A stretch of DNA of 18,451 bases from JAITWN01 sp964388175 (GTDB taxonomy: Bacteria > Pseudomonadota > Gammaproteobacteria > SZUA-140): positions 1 through 18,451 of the forward strand of contig CAYLYS010000049.1 in assembly GCA_964388175.1 (NCBI GenBank). The letters are read 5' to 3'. The position numbers were made by a program, and so were the translations under genes. Shown in pieces: positions 6,722 through 14,036 of this stretch. The notes beneath the pieces were generated by a model that saw only the letters and a list, made by a program, of their open reading frames with translations, searched no databases and was not told where the DNA came from. Numbering within the stretch: position 1 is the stretch's first letter; each line of letters opens with the position of its first letter.

Positions 6722-9079
6722 TCAGAACCGTGCGTTCAGACTGATCCAGTACGCGCGCGCCTTGTCCTTGTTGTTGTAGTCATCGAAGAACAAGGTCTCA
6801 TTGGTATCAAGATAGTCGCCATCGCTGTTCAGATCACGGAACTCGGTTTTGTAGGTAGTAAAATCCCGATCCAGCAGATTGTTGACCCGCGCGTTGACGG
6901 TGAGCCAGTGGGTGGCCCGGTACGAAGCGCCCAGGTGGAGCACTTCGTAGTCCTTGTAGTACAGCTCATCGCCGGTGATCGCATGCAGGCCGCGGTAACG
7001 CTTGGAGCGCATCTCGGCCGTCAGGAACACATTGAGCTTGTCGGTTGCAAACCAGTCCAGCGTGGCGTTGGCCATATGCTTGGCGCTGTTGCCCAGCGGC
7101 CGGCCTTCCTGTGCGCCGCTCTTCTGCTCGCTGTCGGTGTAGGTGTAGTTGGCACGGAAGCCGACGCTGCGCGTGATCTGCCAACGGCCCGCCACTTCGG
7201 CGCCCTCGATCACCACTTCGTCGATGTTGATCGGTACGTTACCGCTGGTATAGCCGAGTTCGGCAAATTCGCCGCTCGGGCATTCAAGCGCCAGGCCGGT
7301 GCCGCAAGATTCCGTGGACAGCTTGTCATCGAAGGTATTGCGGAACACGGTGGCGTTGAAGTTGTGGCCGTCGGGATGCTGCCAGTAAACGGCCAGCTCG
7401 TTGCTGACGCTGGTTTCCGGCTTGAGGTTGGGATTGCCGTACAGCGGAAGGACGCCCTGTCCGCCGAAGCCGGTGATGCCGTCATAGAGCTGGGTGGTCT
7501 TGGGCGTCTTGAAGCCGGTGCTGACACCGCCCTTCACGGTCCACTGCGGGCTGACGGTATACACACCGTAGAGGCGGGGGCTGACATGGTCACCGAACAC
7601 CTCGTGGTCGTCGTAGCGCACGCCGGCGGTGATGGCCAGCGGCTCGATCACATACCAGGTATCCTCGGCGAACAGCGAATACATATTGTGATCCTGCACA
7701 CCCCCCGGCTGCCCGCCTTCCATGCCGAACACGCCGTCGGTCAGTTCACCGCGAATGACCTGGGTGCCGACGACGGCGGTGTGGTTTCCGGCCAGTTGGA
7801 ACGGAATATCCAGCTTGGCATCCAGCGTGTACTGGGCGCTCTCGAGCGTGCGCTTGGGACGCGGCAGGAACGTCTCCTCGGCGAGATCCCTGCGCTCGTC
7901 CGCCGTCAACCCGGCATAAGGGCCGACGCCATCCCACATATCCTGGAGCTGTTGGCGCTCGGCCACCGTGAACGGCAGGGTACGGCCGTCGTTGTTGGTG
8001 GCCACATACGACAGCGAGGTGAAGCTGTTGCCGAAGCCCCACTTGCCTTCGTGCGTCAGCGCCCATGCGTCACGGGTGAATTCCTGGGTGGCGCTGTAGC
8101 CGACCTGGGGAGCAACCACGCCGCCTGGCGCGCGCCAGACAGAGTTGATGTTGTCGACGGTGCCGACCGGATATTCCAGGTTGCCGGCATCGTTGATCTT
8201 GATCGCATTGTCGTACTCCTGGCGGGAGGTATCGTAGTCCAGGGTCACGATCTGGTTGCTGGTCGGCATCCACTCCAGGCTGATGCCGCCGGCCTTGTTG
8301 GTGTTGTCCACCGTCTTGCCGCCGCCACCGAAGCCGAGTGAGCGCGTGCGCTCCACGCCGGCCGGATCGATGATGGTGTCGTAGACCGGATTGGAGGCAT
8401 CGCGGTCATACCAGCTGGCGCGCGCGCTGAGGTTCAGCTTGCCGGGCACGAGCGGGCCGGTGACGAAGAGGTCCGCGGTGGTATCGTCGCCGAACTCATC
8501 ATCGGTCTCGAACGTGCGGCCGATGCTGACCGAGCCGTGCCAACGATCGAGCGTCCGCTTGGTGATGATGTTGATCACGCCGCCCATGGCATCGGCGCCG
8601 TACAGGGTCGAGGCCGGTCCGCGAATGACCTCGATGCGTTCGATCGCGTCCAGCGGCGGAATGTGGTTGAACTGGTTGCCGCCGAAGTTGTTCGGGTAGA
8701 TATCGCCGTGATTGTTCTGGCGCTTGCCGTTGACCAGGATCAGCGTGTAGTCCGATCCCATGCCGCGCATGGAGATCGTGCCCTGACCTGTCTTGTCCCG
8801 CGTCTCGCCGACATCGACGCCCTCGAGGTCGCGGACGGCGTCCAGCAGCGTCATATAAGGACGCTGGGCCAGATCTTCCTGGGTGATCACACTGATGCTG
8901 GCCGGCGCATCGACGAGTTTCTGCTCGAAACCGGCGGCGGTCACGACCAGTTTATCGAGACTGGCGGAAGCAGCGTCTTGTGCCAGAACAGGTGAAAACG
9001 GGAAAAGTACCGCTGCAGCGACCGCCGCAGCAAGTGGAGTCCGTACTCGGACCTCATGTCCGCAATGAACAACACGCAT
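6722..9079 (-). CDS. TonB-dependent outer-membrane receptor (FepA/CirA-like)
   Basis: A 785-residue protein at the usual length for the family. A signal peptide ends at about residue 33 (PFSPVLA|QDA). A TonB box-like DKLVVTA lies at about 42-48. The plug domain covers about 50-175, with the family signatures SISVITQEDL, ISMRGMGSDYTLILVNGKR and IERIEVIRGPASTLYGADAMGGVINIITK. The remainder is a 22-strand barrel ending in aromatic Phe (YWISLNARF), the BAM recognition end. Such receptors import ferric siderophores or related ligands with energy from TonB-ExbBD; the plug resembles catecholate/colicin receptors, but the ligand cannot be read from sequence. The start ATG has GGGGAG nine bases upstream. 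A Fur-box-like site over the promoter predicts iron repression. It stands alone as a transcription unit with its own promoter and terminator. Confidence 0.95.
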   Translation of the reverse strand: MRVVHCGHEVRVRTPLAAAVAAAVLFPFSPVLAQDAASASLDKLVVTAAGFEQKLVDAPASISVITQEDLAQRPYMTLLDAVRDLEGVDVGETRDKTGQGTISMRGMGSDYTLILVNGKRQNNHGDIYPNNFGGNQFNHIPPLDAIERIEVIRGPASTLYGADAMGGVINIITKRTLDRWHGSVSIGRTFETDDEFGDDTTADLFVTGPLVPGKLNLSARASWYDRDASNPVYDTIIDPAGVERTRSLGFGGGGKTVDNTNKAGGISLEWMPTSNQIVTLDYDTSRQEYDNAIKINDAGNLEYPVGTVDNINSVWRAPGGVVAPQVGYSATQEFTRDAWALTHEGKWGFGNSFTSLSYVATNNDGRTLPFTVAERQQLQDMWDGVGPYAGLTADERRDLAEETFLPRPKRTLESAQYTLDAKLDIPFQLAGNHTAVVGTQVIRGELTDGVFGMEGGQPGGVQDHNMYSLFAEDTWYVIEPLAITAGVRYDDHEVFGDHVSPRLYGVYTVSPQWTVKGGVSTGFKTPKTTQLYDGITGFGGQGVLPLYGNPNLKPETSVSNELAVYWQHPDGHNFNATVFRNTFDDKLSTESCGTGLALECPSGEFAELGYTSGNVPINIDEVVIEGAEVAGRWQITRSVGFRANYTYTDSEQKSGAQEGRPLGNSAKHMANATLDWFATDKLNVFLTAEMRSKRYRGLHAITGDELYYKDYEVLHLGASYRATHWLTVNARVNNLLDRDFTTYKTEFRDLNSDGDYLDTNETLFFDDYNNKDKARAYWISLNARF

Positions 9080-9167
9080 CTCAAATATCTCCCCAAATCA
9101 ATTATATAAACGTTATTCCGCCCCATTCCCCAAGACGGTTATGGACAAATAAAGCACGAAGTCACGA

Positions 9168-9196
9168 ATATTAATGAGAATGATTCAATTTATCAA
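9168..9196 (-). promoter_or_regulatory. Sigma70-like promoter overlapped by a Fur-box-like sequence
   Basis: On the minus strand TTGATA (9191-9196) and TAATAT (9168-9173) are exactly 17 bases apart. In the same place, the plus strand at 9170-9188 reads ATTAATGAGAATGATTCAA, matching the Fur consensus GATAATGATAATCATTATC at 13 of 19 positions by my alignment. Transcription would start near 9160, about 80 bases ahead of the receptor ATG. Fur bound here would block both promoter boxes. Confidence 0.8.
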
Positions 9197-9268
9197 TTGT
9201 ATTTTTACTATTGATTGCAATCAGTGGGCATACGCTTCCAGAACATGGCCCAAAGCAGTACGCCGGAT
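9197..9268. other. AT-rich spacer upstream of the receptor promoter
   Basis: This spacer contains a short AT-rich run (9197-9225) directly upstream of the -35 box, which could serve as an UP-like element. Nothing else was recognised. Confidence 0.3.
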
Positions 9269-9385
9269 TCAGTCCTGCAGATCAGGGGGAGTTAACGCGG
9301 AGGGAATCGATATGAACAGAAATGCCGGGGCATCGACGGGTAGCGGTGGATCATCGCCCTGCTCGATCTCGGCATCCATCGCCAT
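9269..9385 (-). CDS. Possible small ORF in frame with the stop of the upstream gene
   Basis: The frame of the upstream gene stays open for 49 more codons after its TGA (9419-9421), ending with TGA at 9269-9271. The first internal ATG (9385) gives a 38-residue acidic, proline-rich peptide, MAMDAEIEQGDDPPLPVDAP followed by AFLFISIPSALTPPDLQD. No good ribosome site precedes it. It may be a small protein, the old C-terminus of the upstream gene cut by a stop mutation, or chance. An opposite-strand 48-codon frame (9312-9458) overlaps it. Confidence 0.3.
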   Translation of the reverse strand: MAMDAEIEQGDDPPLPVDAPAFLFISIPSALTPPDLQD

Positions 9386-9418
9386 CTCGAGGTACGAACG
9401 ACGAAAAGCTTCAACGCA

Positions 9419-10534
9419 TCATTTGATATCCCCGAACAATATCTCGAAGCCGAAATAAAGCCGTCGATCGACGCGGAAATCGTTTATACGCTCACGGATG
9501 ATCTGTGGGCGCAGTTCGAGAATCAGCCAGTCGCGGTGGACCAGGCTGCGCCAGCGCATCTGCGCGTAATAGCTGGTGACGTGGTGATTGGGCTCGCTTT
9601 CGGCCTGCATGCCGAGCTGCCACAGCAGGCCGCGGCGCCGGCTGAGCGTGTGCAGGAGCGACAGCACCTGGTCGTAGTAGAAACGCTCGTCGCGATGAAA
9701 CCAAGTGGCGGTGCTGTTGCTGCGCACCAGCATGTCGAGGTCGAGCGGATATTCCACGCGCAGCTCGCTCGATGCACCGAGGCCGCGTTCGTGGTACCAG
9801 AACACCGACTGGCTGGGACGCACGCCCCACGCCCCCACCGGGTTGAAATCGCGATAAACGCGCGCGCGGGTGAGCAGATCGATCGGATCGCCGGAGCGCA
9901 ATCCCACCGAGAACGAAGTCTGCCAGTCTTCCAGCATTTTCAGATAGCGCAGCGAAAGCGACCGGCGCTCGTTGCCGTCGAGCTCACGCTCGGCATTGCG
10001 TTCGCGATCGAGCGGATCGTCGAAGTCGTCACTCTCGAAGATCAGGCTCCAGCGTTTCTTGGCGCCGGGCAATTCGAGACGGATGTTGGCGCGCGGTTCG
10101 AAGCGGCTGCCGCCGGCATCGTCGAGACGCTGGATGAAGCGCAGACGCAGCAGGGAATCATAGGCTTCGTCGGCATAGGTCTCGCGCGCGCCCAGCATGT
10201 GATCCATACCGCGCGACAGGTTGATGACGGTACGGGTCAGCGCTTCCTGCCCATCCTCGAGCGCCTGCAGCACGAAGCCGGGCTCGCTGTCTTCATCGTC
10301 TTCATCCGCCGCCACGGCGTCATCATCCTGGCGCTCGGCACCGTACACGCTCGGGAACGGATCGAACGGGTCTTCCGGCATCGGGTTCGCCCGATCCGCC
10401 ATGCGCAGCCATACCGGATCGAGCGCGAGCGGATCCGGACGCTCGACGGATGCCCACGCGCACGACCCGGCCAGCATCAGGGCCAGGCATGCGGGTGTGC
10501 CATACCAGTTCTTTTTCCGTCGCACGAAATACAT
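9419..10534 (-). CDS. Unrecognised exported protein, probable outer-membrane beta-barrel
   Basis: A 371-residue protein that I cannot place in a named family. The N-terminus is basic (MYFVRRKKNW) followed by a hydrophobic stretch ACLALMLAGSCAWA that looks like a signal peptide, cleaved near residue 28-29. Residues about 66-84 are strongly acidic (DDDAVAADEDDEDSE). From about residue 120 the sequence alternates polar and hydrophobic residues in short strands with many Arg and aromatic residues (LLRLRFIQRL, WSLIFESDDF, SELRVEYPLDLD, YYAQMRWRSL). It ends RLYFGFEILFGDIK, which would suit a beta-barrel. Role unknown. It precedes the iron-regulated receptor on the same strand but is separated from it by that gene's own promoter. 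No strong ribosome site is visible before the ATG. Confidence 0.72.
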   Translation of the reverse strand: MYFVRRKKNWYGTPACLALMLAGSCAWASVERPDPLALDPVWLRMADRANPMPEDPFDPFPSVYGAERQDDDAVAADEDDEDSEPGFVLQALEDGQEALTRTVINLSRGMDHMLGARETYADEAYDSLLRLRFIQRLDDAGGSRFEPRANIRLELPGAKKRWSLIFESDDFDDPLDRERNAERELDGNERRSLSLRYLKMLEDWQTSFSVGLRSGDPIDLLTRARVYRDFNPVGAWGVRPSQSVFWYHERGLGASSELRVEYPLDLDMLVRSNSTATWFHRDERFYYDQVLSLLHTLSRRRGLLWQLGMQAESEPNHHVTSYYAQMRWRSLVHRDWLILELRPQIIRERINDFRVDRRLYFGFEILFGDIK

Positions 10535-10691
10535 GGTCTATGGAAATGGGCTTATGATACAGGGAAATCGCCACGGCTCTCCGTTTCGAGCCCTCTCTAT
10601 CATCGGCCGCCGCCCGCCTCTTCTGTCGCCGGACCGAAACGTCGGCGCATTGACAGTCATCCTGCATGCATGCACACTCAGGACCATGTTC
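10535..10691. other. Divergent intergenic region, first part
   Basis: This region separates the minus-strand exported-protein gene from plus-strand sequences. A TTGACA lies at 10650-10655 on the plus strand, with CACACT 17 bases on (10673-10678), which is only a weak -10 match. TGCATGCATGCA at 10663-10674 is a short palindromic repeat. No clear promoter was found for the minus-strand gene. Confidence 0.35.
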
Positions 10692-10784
10692 ATGTTCGAG
10701 CTCAAAGCCGCCATCGTCTCCGCACTCCCGCTGTGGGTCGTGCGACGTCGCCGCTGCGTGCCCGAAGGTACTCTGAACGCCTAA
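10692..10784 (+). CDS. Small ORF ahead of an intrinsic terminator (leader peptide or small protein candidate)
   Basis: This 30-codon frame reads MFELKAAIVSALPLWVVRRR followed by RCVPEGTLNA and ends in TAA. An ATG two codons upstream (10686) is in frame, but AGGA (10680-10683) is better spaced from the inner ATG (eight bases). The peptide has a short hydrophobic stretch and then four arginines in a row. A strong plus-strand terminator follows 25 bases after the stop, and the DMT transporter gene starts about 30 bases after that. No other plus-strand gene nearby would need this terminator, which argues that a short transcript exists. Whether the peptide is made is unknown; a noncoding RNA is an equal alternative. 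Confidence 0.35.
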   Translation: MFELKAAIVSALPLWVVRRRRCVPEGTLNA

Positions 10785-10809
10785 ATCCAAGCATCCAAAC
10801 AGAGCATCG

Positions 10810-10852
10810 AAAGGCCGCAGCCCCACCCGGGACCGCGGCCTTTCTTTTTTTA
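10810..10852 (+). terminator. Strong intrinsic terminator upstream of the DMT transporter
   Basis: AAAGGCCGC (10810-10818) and GCGGCCTTT (10835-10843) form a perfect nine-pair stem with a 16-base loop, followed by C and a run of seven T (10845-10851). The T run is on the plus strand only, so it acts on plus-strand transcripts. It lies between the small ORF and the transporter start. Confidence 0.85.
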
Positions 10853-10882
10853 TACCTTTAATTTTTTGTACGCGGGGAAACG

Positions 10883-11809
10883 ATGTCGATACCGGCGGCA
10901 TACATAGGCGTGATCCTGATCTGGTCGACGACGCCGCTCGCCATCAAGTGGAGCGGCGAAGGACCGGGCTTTCTCTTCGGCGTCACCGCGCGCATGCTGA
11001 TCGGCACCGCGCTGTGCCTGCTGCTGCTCCTGCTGCTGCGCGTGCGCCTGCCCTGGCACCGTCGCGCCGTGCACGCTTACCTCGCCGCCGCCGTCGGTGT
11101 CTATGGTTCGATGCTGTGCGCTTACTGGGGTGCGCAGTACGTTCCTTCCGGCCTGATCTCGGTGCTGTTCGGCCTGGCGCCGATCATGGTCGGCGCACTG
11201 GCGGCGTGGTGGCTGAACGAACGCAGCTTCACGCCGTCCAGAATCGCCGGCGCGCTCATCGGCGTCGCCGGACTGGCACTGATCTTCGGCGGCAAGAGCG
11301 CGAGCGGCACTCCCGCTGTCCTCGGCCTGTCGGCGGTGCTGGTGTCGGTGCTGCTGCATTCGATAAGCGCCGTCTGGGTGAAACGCTGCAACCCCGACAT
11401 GCATGCGCTCGCCCTGACCACCGGCGCACTGCTGATCGCCCTGCCCTGCTATCTGCTGACCTGGCTGCTGTTCGACGGGCAATGGCCGGCGGCGCTGCCG
11501 GCGCGGGCACTCGGCTCGATCGTCTATCTCGGCCTGATCGGTTCCGGCGTCGGTTTCATTCTGTACTACTATGCGCTGCGGCGCATGGAAGCCGGGCGGC
11601 TGGCGCTGATCCCGCTGATCACGCCGGTGCTGGCGCTCGTCATCGGCCACGTGCTGAACGGTGAGGAAATCGGACCGCGCGCCCTCGCGGGCACTGCGCT
11701 GATCCTGTCCGGCCTGCTCTTCTACGAACTCGGCGGGCGCATCGCCGCGGCGCGGCATCGGCGGCGCTGGAAGGGTAAGGATGCCGCGGGAGAAACGCCG
11801 CCGCGCTGA
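10883..11809 (+). CDS. EamA/DMT-superfamily transporter
   Basis: A 308-residue integral membrane protein of the drug/metabolite transporter superfamily. It is built from two EamA repeats, together about ten hydrophobic helices. The start MSIPAAYIGVILIWSTTPLAIKW is typical for helix 1, and YWGAQYVPSGLISVLFGLAPIMVGALAAWWLNE is the conserved end of the first repeat. The second repeat shows VYLGLIGSGVGFILYYYALRRMEAGRLALIPLITPVLALVIGHVLNGEEI. The C-terminus is basic and cytoplasmic. Members export amino acids, purines or other metabolites; the substrate cannot be told here. GGGGA lies five bases before the ATG. It converges with the aminotransferase gene, with only four bases between the two stops and no terminator in between. 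Confidence 0.92.
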   Translation: MSIPAAYIGVILIWSTTPLAIKWSGEGPGFLFGVTARMLIGTALCLLLLLLLRVRLPWHRRAVHAYLAAAVGVYGSMLCAYWGAQYVPSGLISVLFGLAPIMVGALAAWWLNERSFTPSRIAGALIGVAGLALIFGGKSASGTPAVLGLSAVLVSVLLHSISAVWVKRCNPDMHALALTTGALLIALPCYLLTWLLFDGQWPAALPARALGSIVYLGLIGSGVGFILYYYALRRMEAGRLALIPLITPVLALVIGHVLNGEEIGPRALAGTALILSGLLFYELGGRIAAARHRRRWKGKDAAGETPPR

Positions 11810-11813
11810 GCGG

Positions 11814-12992
11814 CTAGGGTGACAAGGCACCCGCGATGACGGTGGCGACGCGCTCGATCTGCGCCGCGCTGATGCCGGGGTACATGGGCAGGCTGAGGCA
11901 ATGCGCCGCGACGCGCTCTGCCACCGGCATCGCCGCGGCGCCATACTCCGCCAGCGTCGGCTGGCGATGCAGCGGCAGGCGGTAGTGCACCGCCGTGGCG
12001 ACGCCCTGCGCCGCCAGCGCAGCCCGCAGGCCCTCACGGTCGGCGCACAGCACCGTGTACTGGTGATAGACGTGCGTGCCCGCGGGATCTTCACGCGGCA
12101 ACGACAGCGGCAAGCCGGACAGGCAGCGTCCGTACTCCCGCGCCGCGGCGCGCCGCGCCTCATTGTAGGCATCGACGCGGCGCAGCTTGATACGCAGCAC
12201 CGCGGCCTGCAGCTCGTCGAGCCGGCTGTTGAAGCCGATGGTTTCGTGCATGCCGTAGTGCTCGCTGCCATGGTTGCGCAAACGGCGCAGCCGCGCCGCG
12301 AAATCCGCCGATGATGTGACCACCATACCGCCGTCGCCCATGCCGCCGAGATTCTTGCTCGGGTAGAAACTGAAACAGCTGGCGAGGCCGAAAGCGCCGC
12401 ACATGCGCGCGCCGCGGCGGGCACCGAAGGACTGCGCGCAATCCTCGATCAGCAACAGGCCATGGCGCGCGCACAAGGCCGCGATCGCCTCCATCGCCGC
12501 CGGCTGGCCGTAGAGGTGCACCGGCAACACGGCGCGCGTGGCCGGCGTGATCGCCGCCGCAACGGCGTCGGCGTCGATGTTGTAAGTGACGGGGTCGATA
12601 TCGACGAACACCGGCCGCGCACCGGCATAGCGGATGGCATTGGCCGTGGCAATGAAGGAGAACGGCGTGGTGATGACCTCGTCTCCCGGCCCGATGCCGG
12701 CGGCGAGCAAGGCGAGGTGCAAGGCATCGGTGCCGCTGGCGAGCGCGACCGCCTCGGCTGCACCGAGATAAGCGGCGACCTCGCACTCGAAGGCGGCGAC
12801 GTTCGGCCCCAGGATGTACTGGCCGCTGTCGACGACATCCAGTAGCGCCGCAGCGATCTCCTGCCGCAGCGGACCGTTCTGCAGGCTCACATCTACCATT
12901 GGGACGGCCATCGGGACGGCCATAGGAACGTCCACAGGAATGGCCATGGGCGCGGGTCCGCCGCCCGCCTGCCGATCCAGTACGCGGCTCAT
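11814..12992 (-). CDS. DegT/DnrJ/EryC1/StrS-family sugar aminotransferase (GnnB/WbpE-like)
   Basis: A PLP-dependent aminotransferase that transfers an amino group from glutamate to a keto-sugar nucleotide. From the ATG at 12992 it is 392 residues. That start overlaps the dehydrogenase stop as ATGA, but in-frame ATGs at 12947, 12923, 12911 and 12899 lie in a 12-bp repeat, and relatives usually begin close to the VDVSLQ segment, so the true start may be later. Landmarks: SGTDALHLAL (about 86-95), the acidic EDCAQSFGA (183-191), the PLP lysine in SFYPSKNLGGMGDGG (Lys213), and the substrate-loop RNHGSEHYGMHETIGFNSRLDELQAAVL. Paired with an oxidoreductase it should complete synthesis of an amino sugar, perhaps 3-amino for lipid A or O-antigen. 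The substrate is inferred only. Confidence 0.92.
   Translation of the reverse strand: MSRVLDRQAGGGPAPMAIPVDVPMAVPMAVPMVDVSLQNGPLRQEIAAALLDVVDSGQYILGPNVAAFECEVAAYLGAAEAVALASGTDALHLALLAAGIGPGDEVITTPFSFIATANAIRYAGARPVFVDIDPVTYNIDADAVAAAITPATRAVLPVHLYGQPAAMEAIAALCARHGLLLIEDCAQSFGARRGARMCGAFGLASCFSFYPSKNLGGMGDGGMVVTSSADFAARLRRLRNHGSEHYGMHETIGFNSRLDELQAAVLRIKLRRVDAYNEARRAAAREYGRCLSGLPLSLPREDPAGTHVYHQYTVLCADREGLRAALAAQGVATAVHYRLPLHRQPTLAEYGAAAMPVAERVAAHCLSLPMYPGISAAQIERVATVIAGALSP
12897..12947 (-). repeat. Four 12-bp tandem units at the aminotransferase N-terminus
   Basis: Four imperfect 12-base units (12897-12908, 12909-12920, 12921-12932, 12933-12944), plus the next ATG at 12945-12947, encode MAIP-VDVP-MAVP-MAVP-M. 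Each unit is a start-like codon followed by A/D-V/I-P. The repeat places several in-frame ATGs just before the conserved domain. Confidence 0.85.
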
Positions 12993-13927
12993 GCCGGCGC
13001 CACCGCCCGGGTTTCGACGCGCAGGCGCGCGCTGATCGCCAGCGCGGTTTCGAGCGCGCGCCGACCCTCTTCGCCGCTCACCAGCGGCGGCGTACCGCAG
13101 CGGATCGCATCGAGGAAGACGCCGATCTGCGTACACAAGGCATCGTTGTCCTCACGCACGAACTCCTCACCGACGATGGCATCGCCCCGGCGCCGGCGAA
13201 TGCTGGCGGATTTGTGCTGAAAATCGATGCTGATACAGACGTCGCTCTCGAAAATGCGCATCTTGCGTTCGGTCTTGTTGCTGACGCGGCTGGCCGTGAC
13301 ATTGGCGACACAACCGTCGGCGAACAGCAGGCGCGCGTTGGCGATATCGACCTCGGCGCTCAGCACCGGCATGCCGACGGTGTCGATGCGCGCAAGCGGC
13401 GCGGCGACCATATCGAGAATGAGATCGATGTCATGGATCATCAGATCGAGGACCACGTCGACATCGGTGCCGCGGCTGCGGAAAGGCGCAATGCGCTGCG
13501 CCTCGATGAAAACCGGACGGCGCACATGGCGGCGCACGGCCAGCATGGCGGCATTGCAGCGCTCCAGATGCCCGACCTGCAGGACACAGCCGCCGCGGCG
13601 GGCGAGACGGATGAGCTGATCGGCTTCGGCAACGGTGGCGGTCATCGGTTTTTCGACCAGCACATGGACGCCGCGGCGCAGGAAGAATTCGCTGACGGGA
13701 AAATGCAATGGTGTGGGAACGGCGACGCTCACCGCGTCGACCCCGTCGTCGAGCGCGCGATAGTCGGTGAGCGCCGGCACGCCCAGCCGTTCAGCCACCG
13801 CCGCCGCGCGCGCGGCATCGCTGTCGACCACGGCGACCAGGCGGGCGCCGTCGATGCGGGTGTATTTCTCCGCGTGGAACTGCCCCAGGTAACCGGTACC
13901 GATCACGGCAGTGCGAATCTGCGTCAT
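12989..13927 (-). CDS. Gfo/Idh/MocA-family dehydrogenase (GnnA/WbpB-like)
   Basis: A 312-residue NAD(P)-dependent oxidoreductase. I start it at the ATG at 13927, with AGGAG seven bases upstream; an in-frame GTG at 13948 is poorer. The N-terminal Rossmann fold shows GTGYLGQFHAEKY (10-22), VAVVDSD (31-37) and the family EKP motif in HVLVEKPMTATV (88-99). The C-terminal half has RGTDVDVVLDLMIHDIDLIL (152-171), in which the HD pair is the likely catalytic site, and CVANVTASRVSNKTERKMRIF. This signature resembles dehydrogenases that oxidise the 3-OH of UDP-GlcNAc (GnnA) or its uronic acid (WbpB). It overlaps the aminotransferase by ATGA, so both enzymes are likely made together to produce a 3-amino sugar. 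Which sugar is used is inferred; no lpx or other sugar gene is in the window. Confidence 0.9.
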   Translation of the reverse strand: MTQIRTAVIGTGYLGQFHAEKYTRIDGARLVAVVDSDAARAAAVAERLGVPALTDYRALDDGVDAVSVAVPTPLHFPVSEFFLRRGVHVLVEKPMTATVAEADQLIRLARRGGCVLQVGHLERCNAAMLAVRRHVRRPVFIEAQRIAPFRSRGTDVDVVLDLMIHDIDLILDMVAAPLARIDTVGMPVLSAEVDIANARLLFADGCVANVTASRVSNKTERKMRIFESDVCISIDFQHKSASIRRRRGDAIVGEEFVREDNDALCTQIGVFLDAIRCGTPPLVSGEEGRRALETALAISARLRVETRAVAPA

Positions 13928-14036
13928 CTGCATACTCCTCTGCTCCACCCAGGCGTGGCCGGGCGGCGCCGGCGCGCTTTCCGATCCCTGCTAAAGAGTA
14001 GCGCCGCACCCGCGGCAATGCAAAGACGCCGCCGCC
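13928..14036. other. Spacer between the export operon and the sugar operon
   Basis: This 109-base GC-rich spacer separates two minus-strand operons. TTGCAT and TACTCT, 17 bases apart on the minus strand, could be a weak promoter for the dehydrogenase gene, each matching three of six consensus positions. No terminator with a T run is seen, so read-through from the export operon is possible. Confidence 0.3.

Noticed and set aside
6683..8341. 552-codon plus-strand frame
   Set aside because: It is antisense to the TonB-dependent receptor, whose frame contains full plug and barrel motifs; it also runs through the receptor's terminator.
9312..9458. 48-codon plus-strand frame with GGAGG before the ATG
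   Set aside because: The ribosome site is good, but the peptide is Ser-rich low complexity, overlaps the 3' end of the opposite gene, and the other strand reads more like protein here. Not excluded, but not supported.
9536..10861. 441-codon plus-strand frame
   Set aside because: It is antisense to the exported-protein gene and runs through the divergent intergenic region and the intrinsic terminator.
10850..12424. 524-codon minus-strand frame
   Set aside because: It is antisense to the DMT transporter and out of frame with the aminotransferase; the translation is repetitive Arg/Ala/Gln typical of GC-rich shadows.
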